A stretch of DNA of 64,000 bases. Origin: Beroe forskalii (taxonomy: Eukaryota; Ctenophora; Nuda; Beroida; Beroidae). The notes under the pieces were generated by a model. It was not told where the DNA came from. It worked only from the letters and a program-made list of their open reading frames with translations, and searched no databases. Where the stretch lies: contig WFMF01000076.1 of the NCBI GenBank assembly GCA_011033025.1, positions 98,770 through 162,769 on the forward strand. The letters are read 5' to 3'. A program made the translations under genes and the position numbers. Positions 12,034 through 24,593 of this stretch are shown piece after piece (position 1 is the first letter of the stretch; every line of letters begins with the position of its first letter).

Positions 12034-13831
12034 GTAAATATCTTTGTAGAGGTAGAGTACTGTACACATAGTTACCCGTAGCAATGGGACAATACACACA
12101 AAGCGTGTAATCAGCAATGTTATAGTTTGATGAGGCGATGTTAATTAACGAGAACGATTCTTTACACTATGTAACGGTTGTTTAGGTAGCGAGTTAATAT
12201 TATGTAGTGCGTGGGGACGCGGAGCCTAGTGAATAGGGACAAAGTGTTACGAGGGTAGAATTATAAGGGAATGAATTGACTTTCCACGCCGTGACATATT
12301 ATTATGGAGCAGTAACGCTGCTCAGATATCATGGGATTCTAATCTGGCTGATTATTGTAAGTGGTCATCACAAGAGAGGCATGAAGGAATTGTTTCTGCT
12401 TACGGAAACAACATTTAGTTGTTACTCCAGCTAGATGAAGGGATTGCTAAGTACAGCTGGTTAAGATAGGATGGTCTACTAGGGTTGTTGAACTCTGACA
12501 TCCCTAACAGGGATGAAGGGATTGTATAGCAGACTAGCAGAGCTGGCTAAGATAGGGAAAGGCTGCTGTATAACTATAAGGCTTGTCCAGATAGGATGAA
12601 GGATTGCAAAGTACAGCTGGTTAGGGACAGGCTGGTGCGAAGGCTCTGACATGCCCTGACATACTGGCACTGCAGTGTTGTGTATCGTGATCAGGAGGGT
12701 TTAAACTGGCTGTCATCACACAATCATTATGCGACAGGTCTCAGGAGAGTGACATGCCCGACATACATCCACTAACAATGTTACATGCTGTCCCCACGAC
12801 CCATCCACCGCATTGCTGTACCAGTGTGTATGTATGTAATGTAAAAAACACACACACACACGCGGGCACTATATATAATATCCCTCACACATCATATAAT
12901 ATGTAATATATGTACAGTGAGTTACTGAATATGTCTCGGATGATGTTAAGAGCTCCTCCTTTCCTCGTAGAGGAGTAGTGGGCGACTCAAGTCTGGGATG
13001 CAGTATATTATATACACTTCCTTGAACAAGGCTGACCTTAGCCTATAAGATCATTCGGCAGCCTGTCATTGCCCAGTTACACCACACAACACAACATCTC
13101 CTCTGTCGAATATATATATATAAATACAAGAATAACCGGAGTCCGAGCCTAGATTTATTGTATGTTGATGTTATAAAAGTAATAAAAAGAAAAAGGAAAA
13201 GAATGTCATGATGGAGATTCGCAATCGTTAGCCATGAGTGATGTAGCGGAGTGTCGCGGATTATTCTTTGTAACAAGTATCATAGTTAGTACCGCATGTC
13301 CGCATCCTTAGATACGTAAAACAGATGCTTTTCATTCGACCAAATTTTTTATGATCTAATGTTTCTAGAACTTTACTAAGACTTAAGTTATATTCAGAAA
13401 TGCGCCATGATAAGGTGAAACTCCCTACTGTTTAGAGTTTAGAATTTACAGAGAATTAACACGATATCATGTGAGCCGGTGAACCTAATTCAACAAATTT
13501 TCAAGTCGCGTGTTTTCGCACAGCTGATACCTCCAATATCCCATTCTAGAATTGCAAGACATACATTTCACAGAGCTAGATGGCGGGTTTTTCCTGTGCA
13601 GCGTGTAAATAATTAATTAGCAATATCAAATATCGCAGGTGTGTAGAATGAGACCTTAGTTGATCCGAGTAGTTTGAGCTCATTTTTAAGCTAATTCTCC
13701 TTCTATCTTTATTCTATATAATAATTGTTCAACAGCTGTTCCATTATTTCTTGCACAAGGATCTTTAAATGTGAGATATTACGTATCATGAAAAGAACTT
13801 AGATACGAAGGAGATTAATCGTATCAAGATC

Positions 13832-14046
13832 ATCAGCAAATAAATTAATAAATTCAATCTCGTGCACATCTCGCTAGAAGCCCTTTGGAGGGTAGAATGA
13901 GCTCTTATTGATCAGGTCAACAAGCCATCAGTTAGTTCCTCCGATCTGGGGCAACACAAATGCTGTTTTTATAACAATATCTTGGAGCCTGAGTTTTCAT
14001 ACTCTCCTCAAATGATTGGGTGAGATGCGGTACCAGGTTGGAAAAG
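13832..14046. other. Spacer between blocks A and B, copy 1
   Basis: This 215-base stretch has no counterpart in the second A-B unit, where a 49-base repeat array and 1.1 kb of other sequence sit instead. Confidence 0.6.
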
Positions 14047-16935
14047 CATCCCCCACACATGTACAAACATACCAAATGACATACACACAAACATTACACA
14101 CATACTAAACCTAATATTCATGCAACAGATCCATCTCATCCCGTGAGTATAATAAGTACGAGGTCGTACTCAGAACATGTTCTCCTCCAACACACACTTT
14201 TAACTTTACTGTCGGCAACCATCTTTTCTATTTTCACACACATATTGTAAAACTTATATTAAGTCTCAATAACAACAAACAACAACAAGACATAAATTGA
14301 GACATCCTTCAGTCCTTTCCCTCTCTTACTGCCCGTTACTTGCTCGTAAACATATAATAAACCCAGGAACGTTAGACCAGGGAAGGTTAGACTAACCCAG
14401 GACACGCACACAGTGTGTACTCGCCACACTGCAGTAAACGTGATTATAGCAATATGTGATGACAAAGTGTCAAAGAAATAGCAACACTTTACCTGCTCCT
14501 GCCCAGCATGCTACGTGAGCTTAATGTACTAGAACGAGGCACAATAAGCTGCAGTATGGTGACCGGTACCAGGTAAAATAATGCTTGAAACCTGTGAAAC
14601 CTGCCACAGTATTGTCATATTATGTAATATATGCTACAGCCTACCTACCGTCCCCAACCTCAACCGTAACACAATCACACTGTGCCATGCCGTTCTAGGT
14701 GAATTGGGTAAGGTGCCCAAATGAAGTGGATGTTTAAAGTGTCCTGTTGGATGAGAAAGGGTTTTGTCTGAATGATTGCTAAATGAATTTTAAATTGAAA
14801 AGCGGTATATTATATGCTTTGAATTGCTCAACCTATCCGAAATTGCACTTGGCAATATTCTCACTGATGGAAAATTTAAGGAAATTCATAGCTCCCCAGC
14901 TGTTGTAGACTATTATATATAATTCGAGCTTACTCGAAATATTACGTACTGCCTTCCCCAGCGAATTTCAAAACGCGTATTGATCATCTGGCGAGAATCG
15001 GGCCATTTATGATCATGACCGTTAAATTACAAACTAAGTTCTACAAAGAGAGGTGATGGCAGACCATATCACTGCTGCTCCCCGACCACGTGGGCATAAT
15101 ATCACGTGACGGCACTTAACCACCAGAATCCCCAGCTGGCTCCCTTCACCTGGGCAACAAAATATTGCGAGGAAGAGTTCTCCTTTACACACACGCACAG
15201 CTACACACACTTCCAGAGACTTAATGTAATACACACCTCAGGGTACTCAATTAATGAAATCATCATGACCGAAATACACAGAACAATTGGGGAGATTTTT
15301 CCGGGACCATTTCGAGGATTTATTCAACAAAGAAAGGGCATTTTCACTAAAAAATGGACTGAAAACTTAAGTTGCACCTAAGCTTCTATTCTTCTCACAA
15401 CACAATAGTCAATGGTTTTATTACACCGAGGTGCGATAAATTAACATAAATTAGAATAATATTGAGTTAGAAAAGTTTCATAACGTGACAAACGTAATAA
15501 CACACGAAGTTGAGCTTTAGTCATTATGTGAAATGCAAACATGATGTGGATTGTGACTTGGTGTAAAAATTCTCAAAAAGAGATATATAGGAAATTTTTC
15601 AAATCAAAACAGTATGAGTTTCAATAATTAAATGCCATTACCAGAAGAATTTTGGTAATCAAAAACCACATTATCTTGATGCATGATTGATCAAAATCAT
15701 AGACCCGATGAGTGATAACTGATGGGCCGTATATAATAATATTTGATTGCCCCCATCTTCCCAGTCTTCCTACAATTTTTTCAATGGTTTGACCATCTTT
15801 TCGACAATATGCTCACAATTCATTATGAACGTAAGGGACGTGGAGTGTGGACATACAATAAACAGAACAACACCAAGGGCTATGAACACAGTACAACAGT
15901 TCGAACAAACACACGACACACCAATACAACATAGCCAGGATCAGGATCATACATACACACTACCCACACTACCCACACACAAACAAACAGAGTTCAGAGT
16001 GTACACTCAGACGACACACAGTACACAGAAACTTCGACAGAAACCCTCCTACGATGTGTGCGTGTGTGTGTACTGTGTATAAACACATCAACACACGCAC
16101 GAGACACTTCAAACCTGACAAGCTTTGACAAAACGACGGGCGTCAAGACAATTGACCAGGCTCGAGAATTTCAAAAACATATTATATCGGGCGCACTTAC
16201 ACTTTGTATCAATAATTTAGCGAAACATTTTGCCTCCTTGCGTGGGTGCTATTATTTTGGTAGTCAGCGTGTTGTCCAGCACTGAGCCATCAAATGTCCC
16301 GACAAGAACGTTACATTATATCGGGAGTGAGCTAAAACCCGTGCCGTATCACTTTTTACTGTCAGATGGAAATTCGACAGTACGTTACAGTGACATTAAT
16401 CGCCAAGGGGACGTATGCTAAACGTGAGCTTGCCTTGTGGAGAAAGATGTCGAATGACATCAGCATTACGGCGCGAGTGGTCCATACTTTTCCTTTGGTG
16501 AAACAACTAATATTTTCACAGAACTTTCTCACCTGTTCCCATCGTAAAGGATCAATGTCTGCTTGGGAAGGGAGACACCCACCCATGTCTCAATATATAT
16601 GGATGACACTTAGATACGTAGCGTTCGATGCAATTTGAGAGGTTGCAGATTGCTACCTATGTATGTATATAGCATTATGTTGTCTAAGGGGATGTCTCTT
16701 TGAGTACCTGCACAATGAGGGGGAGTGGCGATGGTTTGTTGCTAGAGGAGTGGTGGTGTGTTACAGATCCTAATGAGGTGTGGTGTTGTGGTAAGTAGCG
16801 GAGAACACTGGGAGTGTCACCTCCTGTTTAGATCATAAACCAATGAAGGTAACACCCATACGCCTTTCATAAAAGATGACATCCCGTTATTATAAAATTA
16901 TTTTCAAATTGGCTGGTTTTTCATAAATGTTGGTC
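14047..16935. repeat. Large duplicated block B, copy 1
   Basis: From CCCCACACATGTACAAACAT to about ATAAATGTTGGTCT this matches 24594-26221 plus 27795-29045, in the same order and orientation. Copy 2 is interrupted by a 1565-base element. Frames inside the block are short, often CA-rich, and are not preserved between copies because of frame-breaking indels. That argues against coding. Confidence 0.92.
15075..15175. promoter_or_regulatory. Candidate E-box/CCAAT regulatory module (block B)
   Basis: Two E-boxes (ACCACGTGGG and ATCACGTGAC) followed about 15 bases later by CCAGAATCCCCAGCTGGCTC. Copy 2 at 25640-25700 keeps both E-boxes and shows an intact CCAATCAGAATCC, so copy 1 may have lost the CCAAT box. 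Orientation and target gene are unknown. Confidence 0.35.
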
Positions 16936-16975
16936 TTTGATATTCACCCGGGCAAGTTGGGTAATACAAAAATAA

Positions 16976-17075
16976 NNNNNNNNNNNNNNNNNNNNNNNNN
17001 NNNNNNNNNNNNNNNNNNNNNNNNNNNNNNNNNNNNNNNNNNNNNNNNNNNNNNNNNNNNNNNNNNNNNNNNNNN
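16976..17075. other. Assembly gap (100 N)
   Basis: Exactly 100 N between block B copy 1 and the sequence leading to block A copy 2. The round number marks a scaffolding gap of unknown true size. Confidence 0.99.
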
Positions 17076-17733
17076 CCTTCAAAGGCAATTTCAATGCTTT
17101 TATGAATTTCAGTAACCCTTGCTTCTTGAACTGTCTTGATAAGAGTTGAACAATTAATTGAGAATTCAAATCAAACGCTAGAAAAGTGACAAATGCCATA
17201 AAATTGTTTAAAATGCAACGGGTTAAATCTATTGAATTTGTGACGTTTTCCATGTCATTTCCCAACTTTTGACATTACTGGCCAATTATTTGAGACATAT
17301 TCTGTAGTATTAGGGAAATGGGCATAATGCGCCCAATTAATTGGACAAATTCACCCAAGGATTGGACACAATTCGCCCAAGAATTGGTCACAGTTTGCCC
17401 AAGAATTGGGTGAAATTTGCCCAAAAGTTTTTGGAGTGGACACTTTTCACCCACTACAGTTGGGCAAATCTTGCCCACAGAATTATTTTGCCCAATTGGG
17501 CAGCATTTACCCAACCCAAATTCGGCAAATTTGGTAGGCAAATTTTGCCCAAAAGTGGTGTTTTTCATATTCTGAGATCTAAACACTCTCGGGGATTGCC
17601 AATTGAGCTACCTTCAAATGGGCCATATTTAGGAAGCTACTGAGAAATTGATGTCGCTAACTATTTGCATTTTTGTGTAAAATTTATTTAATTTCGAGTT
17701 TGGGCAGAATATGCCCACCAAACACTTTAAGTG
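17076..17733. repeat. TTTGCCCAA/TTGGGCAAA-rich interspersed sequence
   Basis: No gene. From about 17310 to 17720 there are repeated variants of TTTGCCCAAGAATTGG and its complement, spaced 20-30 bases. The sequence is absent upstream of block A copy 1, so it looks like an insertion or repeat unique to this copy's flank. Confidence 0.6.
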
Positions 17734-20700
17734 TTAAATGGAGACTAAATGCTCATTTAACCGGTTGGTCATTGTAAGCCTTATTATTTGCACGCATTGA
17801 CCATAAGAAATCCGTTTAATTGTATATTTTACACAATAGTTACACTCGGTTACGCACGTTTTACACGTTACACAAAACTAACAAGCTTACACCGTGGTGA
17901 GATGAGCTCCCATTGATATTACCTGCACTGAGTATGTCACCTAAAAGCTAAGCTAGCTACTACCAAAGCTATATTACTACTACTACTCCGTTCCTACAAC
18001 TACATGTGTACGGGTCAACATATACGGGTTCACTTTGCGTCAAAAAGTTAAGTGTAAATTCTGTAACTATGTTGTATGTGTGAAGAATGTGTGTGTTGGT
18101 GAGTGTGTGTGTGTGTGTGAGTGTGTGGGTGTTGGTGAGTTTGTTTGTCCACGGCGATGATACGAAGCGTTGAAATGGGTGTAAGTGTGCGACACAGATA
18201 TATAAACACAAACAAACAAACAGACACACATACAAACATACACACAAACGTAAGTACACACATACACAGCGCTCACTCGATGGCACGGCAGCGTGTACAC
18301 GTGTCCTGGTCTCCCACACACACACATGTAACATTTACATGGGAGGGCACGTTAGGGCGACCCACGGTCGTCATTAATGACAGCCAATTTACTGTGCACG
18401 CAAAAATAAGATAAACTCCGTAACTTAATTGCAGGGAAATTTCGATATTTTTCAACTTGTAGATCGAAACTCGGGCTATGAACTGTGGTTATTATGACTT
18501 CACTGCAGAGACTCGCTTGGCGATGTCCTTTTAACACGTTTTACGGACCAATACGCTGTGCAGTAACCAAGACCGAAACTCTCGGGCATGCGAGAAATAG
18601 AAACAGCCGTTAAATGGACTGAGCGGAATCATTAATTACACTGCCAGACTTTTATACTGGATTATCCAACACACCCGGCCTCGTCAAATTAACAAATGGA
18701 TCGGTAACAGAGAGCTGCTAGGCTAGTAGTAACTTGTCAAATTGGTCTTGGTTGCTTTTAACCTGGACTTTTGAGTGTGCAAGTGCATGAAGTATTCGCC
18801 TACTGTAGGTGCGTCACTCAGCTATATTACCGTAGAATGGACACAGATGACATGAATAATTCTTCTGAGTCCCTTTAATAAAGCATGAATTCCCGAGCTT
18901 CATTACAAGTCCCGTATAACTTTATGACATGTTAAAGTGTGTAAAATGTCACAAATCTGACTGACCCTCTCATTGTCTCTCATATCATACATTTTATGCC
19001 ACCGTTTCAGAGCATAGCGTTACATTCAGACTTCAGTTTCACGAAAGTACCACGAATTGCATGTATGAATAAACTCAATCCTACCACTCAGCACTAAAAA
19101 TCATCTCTGTTCACAGTTGGTTGATTTTCAAGTAAAACCTTCACAGTTCGCAGTTCTGAGTTGACACAAACTTTACACAGAGGAATGGAGCCTATCACTA
19201 GCTTTACCAGTTACTCAGTTACAAGTGAGTGCCACACACACATTCCCCTCCTCCTCATCATACTACGGAACTGGGTATCCTTTGTGTAGCGGTTCAGGAC
19301 CGCGATATTATATATAGAGGGAAACCTCCGTTAGTCAAATAGGCTACTCTACGAAGTCTCCGCTCCACTTTAAACCTTGATAGTGACGTCATCTGGAGCA
19401 TCTTTTAGCCATGCTCACGCACAACATCACGCAGGGTCGAAATGAGATGAGACAAAGCACATACCTCTCTCTCAGTTCCCCCGGGCTCTCTACTAGTAGT
19501 ATAAAAACAACATATGACCACGAGCATCGAGCAGAGTAGTTGGAGTAGTACATTAGCTATTATAGAGCCTATTCAAATAAGGTAAATATCTTTGTAGAGG
19601 TAGAGTACTGTACACATAGTTACCCGTAGCAATGGGACAATGCACACAAAGCGTGTAATCAGCGATGTTATAGTTTGATGAGGCGATGTTAATTAACGAG
19701 AACGATTCTTTACACTATGTAACGGTTGTTTAGGTAGCGAGTTAATATTATGTAGTGCGTGGGGACGCGGAGCCTAGTGAATAGGGACAAAGTGTTACGA
19801 GGGTAGAATTATAAGGGGAATGAATTGACTTTCCACGCCGTGACATATTATTATGGAGCAGTAACGCTGCTCAGATATCATGGGATTCTAATCTGGCTGA
19901 TTATTGTAAGTGGTCATCACAAGAGAGGCATGAAGGAATTGTTTCTGCTTACGGAAACAACATTTAGTTGTTACTCCAGCTAGGATGAAGGGATTGCTAA
20001 GTACAGCTGGTTAAGATAGGATGGTCTACTAGGGTTGTCTGAACTCTGACATCCCTAACAGGGATGAAGGGATTGCATAGCAGACTAGCAGAGCTGGTTA
20101 AGATAGGGAAAGGCTGCAGTATAACTATAAGGCTTGTCCAGATAGGATGAAGGGATTGCAAAGTACAGCTGGTTAGGGACAGGCTGGTGTACTAGGGCTG
20201 CCTGACATGCCCTGACATACTGGCACTGCAGTGTTGTGTATCGTCATCAGGAGGGTTTAAACTGGCTGTCATCACACAATCATTATGCGACAGGTCTCAG
20301 GAGAGTGACATGCCCGACATACATCCACTAACAATGTTACATGCTGTCCCACGACCCATCCAATCGCACAAGTGTACCAGTGTGTATGTATGTAATGTAA
20401 AAACACACACACACACGCGGGCACTATATATAATATCCCTCACATCATATAATATGTAATATATGTACAGTGAGTTACTGAATATGTCTCGGATGATGTT
20501 AAGAGCTCCTCCTTCTCCTCGTAGAGGAGTAGTGTGGGCGACTCAAGTCTGGGATGCAGTATATTATATACACTTCCTTGAACAAGGCTGACCTTAGGCC
20601 TATAAGATCATTCGGCAGCCTGTCATTGCCCAGTTACACCACACAACACAACATCTCCTCTGTCGAATATATATATATAAATACAAGAATAACCGAGTCC

Positions 20701-21383
20701 GAGCCTAGATTTATTGTATGTTAGATGTTATAAAAGTAAGTTTTAATAAAGAAAAGGAAAGAATGTCATGATGGAGATTCGCACCGTTAGCCATGAGTGA
20801 TGTAGCGGAGTGTCGCGGATTATTCTTTGTAACAAGTATCATAGTTAGTACCGCATGTCCGCATCCTTAGGATACGTAAAACAGATGCTTTTCATTCGAC
20901 CAAATTCTTATGATCTAATGTTTCTAGAACTTTTACTAAGACTTAAGTTATATTCAGAAATGCGCTACGATAAGGTGTGAAACTCTACTGTTTAGAGTTT
21001 AGAATTTACAGAGAATTAACACGATATCATGTGAGCCGGTGAACCTAATTCAACAAATTTCAAGTCGCGTGTTTCGCACAGCTGATAACTCCACATCCCA
21101 TTCTAGAATTGCAAGACATACATTTCACAGAGCTAGATGGCGGTTTTTCCTGTGCAGCGTGTAAATAATTAATTAGCAATATCAAATATCGCAGGTGTGT
21201 AGAATGAGACCTAAGTTGATCCGAGTAGTCGAGCCATTTTTGCTAATTCTCCTTCTATCTTTATTCTATATAGTAATTGTTCAACAGCTGTTCCATTATT
21301 TCTTGCACAGGGATCTTTAAATGTGAGATATTACGTATCATGAAAAGAACTTAGATACGAAGGAGATTAATCGTATCAAGATC
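17734..21383. repeat. Large duplicated block A, copy 2
   Basis: Second copy of 8620-13831, lacking the 9305-10858 element. Differences are single-base changes and small indels, many in simple repeats. The block ends exactly where the 49-base satellite begins. Confidence 0.93.
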
Positions 21384-23467
21384 GACTACCCATGTTAAAG
21401 TACTCACGGCCCTTGTGCAGCTCCAGCTACTGTATTACCCATGTTAAAGTACTCACGGCCCTTGTGCAGCTCCAGCTACTGTATTACCCATGTTAAAGTA
21501 CTCACGGCCCTTGTGCAGCTCCAGCTACTGTATTACCCATGTTAAAGTACTCACGGCCCTTGTGCAGCTCCAGCTACTGTATTACCCATGTTAAAGTACT
21601 CACGGCCCTTGTGCAGCTCCAGCTACTGTATTACCCATGTTAAAGTACTCACGGCCCTTGTGCAGCTCCAGCTACTGTATTACCCATGTTAAAGTACTCA
21701 CGGCCCTTGTGCAGCTCCAGCTACTGTATTACCCATGTTAAAGTACTCACGGCCCTTGTGTAGCTCCAGCTACTGTATTACCCATGTTAAAGTACTCACG
21801 GCCCTTGTGTAGCTCCAGCTACTGTATTACCCATGTTAAAGTACTCACGGCCCTTGTGCAGCTCCAGCTACTGTATTACCCATGTTAAAGTACTCACGGC
21901 CCTTGTGCAGCTCCAGCTACTGTATTACCCATGTTAAAGTACTCACGGCCCTTTGTGCAGCTCCAGCTACTGTATTACCCATGTTAAAGTACTCACGGCC
22001 CTTGTGCAGCTCCAGCTACTGTATTACCCATGTTAAAGTACTCACGGCCCTTGTGCAGCTCCAGCTACTGTATTACCCATGTTAAAGTACTCACGGCCCT
22101 TGTGCAGCTCCAGCTACTGTATTACCCATGTTAAAGCACTCACGGCCCTTGTAGCTCCAGCTACTGTATTACCCTTGTGGCCCTCCAGCTACTGTATTAC
22201 CCATGTTAAAGTACTCACGGCCCTTGTGCAGCTCCAGCTCCACTGTATTACCCATGTTAAAGTACTCACGGCCCTTGTGCAGCTCCAGCTACTGTATTAC
22301 CCATGTTAAAGTACTCACGGCCCTTGTGCAGCTCCAGCTACTGTATTACCCATGTTAAAGTTACTCACGGCCCTTGTGCAGCTCCAGCTACTGTATTACC
22401 CATGTTAAAGTACTCACGGCCCTTGTGCAGCTCCAGCTGTACTGTATTACCCATGTTAAAGTACTCACGGCCCTTGTGCAGCTCCAGCTACTGTATTACC
22501 CATGTTAAAGTACTCACGGCCCTTGTGCAGCTCCAGCTACTGTATTACCCATGTTAAAGTACTCACGGCCCTTGTGCAGCTCCAGCTACTGTATTACCCA
22601 TGTTAAAGTACTCACGGCCCTTGTGCAGCTCCAGCTACTGTATTACCCATGTTAAAGTACTCACGGCCCTTGTGCAGCTCCAGCTACTGTATTACCCATG
22701 TTAAAGTACTCACGGCGGCCCTTGTGCAGCTCCAGCTACTGTATTACCCATGTTAAAGTACTCACGGCCCTTGTGTGCAGCTCCAGCTCACGGCCCTTGT
22801 GCTATTACCCATGTTAAAGTACTCACGGCCCTTGTGCAGCTCCAGCTACTGTATTACCCATGTTAAAGTACTCACGGCCCTTGTGCAGCTCCAGCTACTG
22901 TATTACCCATGTTAAAGTACTCACGGCCCTTGTGCAGCTCCAGCTACTGTATTACCCATGTTAAAGTACTCACGGCCCTTGTGCAGCTCCAGCTACTGTA
23001 TTACCCATGTTAAAGTACTCACGGCTCCCTACTGTATTACCCATGTTAAAGTACTCAGCTCCAGCTACTGTATTACCCATGAAATTATGCAGCTCCAGCT
23101 ACTGTATTACCCATGTTAAAGTACTCACGGCCCTTGTGCAGCTCCAGCTACTGTATTACCCATGTTAAAGTACTCACGGCCCTTGTGCAGCTCCAGCTAC
23201 TGTATTACCCATGTTAAAGTACTCACGGCCCTTGTGCAGCTCCAGCTACTGTATTACCCATGTTAAAGTACTCACGGCCCTTGTGCAGCTCCAGCTACTG
23301 TATTACCCATGTTAAAGTACTCACGGCCCTTGTGCAGCTCCAGCTACTGTATTACCCATGTTAAAGTACTCACGGCCCTTGTGTAGCTCCAGCTACTGTA
23401 TTACCCATGTTAAAGTACTCACGGCCCTTGTGCAGCTCCAGCTACTGTATTACCCATGTTAAAGTAG
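21384..23467. repeat. 49-bp satellite array, ~42 units
   Basis: Nearly identical 49-base units starting CATGTTAAAGTACTCACGGC and continuing through CCAGCTACTGTATTACC. A few units are truncated or rearranged around 22140-22200, 22720-22810 and 23020-23100. Low divergence implies recent expansion or homogenisation. Open frames repeating MLKYSRPLCSSSYCITHVK are artefacts. The array is absent from the equivalent place after block A copy 1. Confidence 0.97.
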
Positions 23468-24410
23468 TCAGATTAGAAACACTGAATAACGTACATACTA
23501 CGTTGTTATCATTCATATTATGATATTACACCTTCTCGCTTTAATAATTACTGCAGAAGGGATATGCGTAGTCTATCTACTTCCCTCATAATATCCAGCA
23601 TATATCCAGAATTCCATGGACCATGCTAGCGCAACCAAAGCAACCCAACTTGTTACTTTTTTCGGAGGATTGTAAGCTCCGCTTACAATCCTGGAGGCTC
23701 TCTAGCAATCCTGGTTGCGATCCTGGTTGCAACTGATTAGATTATTGTGAGGGTGAGCTGTAGTAAAACACTGCTGCTGAGAGCAGCAACTTGCAAGCTC
23801 TCTAAAGCGGTGGTTGCACTTCCAGTCGGCATGATCTGATCGAGTTTTAACTTTTAAGGAGTGGACTTAATTTTAACAAAAAACAAAAATCCAATTAGAA
23901 ATAAAAAACCAGGAGTATATCTAATATTCGTATTCAATATACAGCGACACATAGACAATATTAAATCATGATCAATATTCAGCCTGAAATTTGTTTTTTT
24001 TCGAACTCCTGTGTATGAGTAAAGGTGACGTTTTGACTCGCTTATCAAACAAAAAATCTGTGCTTCCATTTTTTTAGGATAGTAATATATCAAACGACAG
24101 CCTTTTAGCTGATTATATTTGTTAGTTATTAAGTTATAAGCCTGACACACAATTGATCTTTTGAAACATGAACATTTACTTTTACAATTCATCAATTGGT
24201 TGAGTAAAAGAATAGTGAGCAGTGCGTAAGTGATTCAAATTTTGTCTGTCAGGTGGAAATAATTATGAATTACATAATGTGTAGCCTACTCGGGGTTTTC
24301 TGAATCAAAAAAATTAGAGATTTTTGAATGAAACACGCTGTTTAAATCTCGGATATTTTCTTGCTCAAATGAAGGAAAACCCTGCAAAATTATACATTTT
24401 TAAAATTTTG
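23468..24410. other. Anonymous sequence with strong hairpins
   Basis: No gene supported. GGATTGTAAGC TCC GCTTACAATCC near 23673-23697 is a perfect 11-base stem with a 3-base loop. CAATCCTGG/GATCCTGGTTGC words follow. A 113-codon minus-strand frame at 23854-24195 has no recognisable domain and is very AT-rich. Confidence 0.5.
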
Positions 24411-24580
24411 CATGGGGCTTCGCCCCCTAGACTTTCACCAGGGGCTCTGCCCCTTGAACCTGATGGGGCTGCGCCCCAGACCCCTGCTGCAGCTCGCTCG
24501 GCGCCGCTTCGCGGCACCTCGCTCGCAACCAAAAGCTACCGTGCTCGCTTCGCTCGCACAGGATTGGCAACCAGCCTAAC
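24411..24580. repeat. GC-rich cluster of short hairpins
   Basis: A sharp GC island in AT-rich DNA made of mini-palindromes: GGGGCTTCGCCCC (24414-24426), GGGGCTCTGCCCC (24441-24453), GGGGCTGCGCCCC (24465-24477) and GCCGCTTCGCGGC, then directly repeated GCTCGC around TTC. The cluster sits immediately left of block B copy 2. It resembles mobile GC clusters rather than a gene. Confidence 0.7.
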
Positions 24581-24593
24581 CTTTATTCCAACC

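Larger units (their letters stand above)
8620..13831. repeat. Large duplicated block A, copy 1
   Basis: From TTAAATGGAGACTAAATGCT to GATTAATCGTATCAAGATC this block matches 17734-21383 almost base for base, with scattered single changes and short indels. Copy 1 carries an extra 1554-base element (9305-10858) that is cleanly absent from copy 2. Part of the block is GT/CA-rich (about 8970-9220) and explains several low-complexity open frames there. A promoter-like segment with a donor lies at about 11780-12033. I find no protein-coding exon that I can support. Confidence 0.93.

Noticed and set aside
21882-22557. Repeat frames MLKYSRPLCSSSYCITHVK as a Cys/Ser-rich protein
   Set aside because: Frame is an accident of the 49-base satellite and is broken by frameshifting variants.
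21384-23467. CRISPR-like regularity of the 49-base repeats
   Set aside because: Units are contiguous with no variable spacers, no cas genes are present and the DNA is eukaryotic; it is a satellite.
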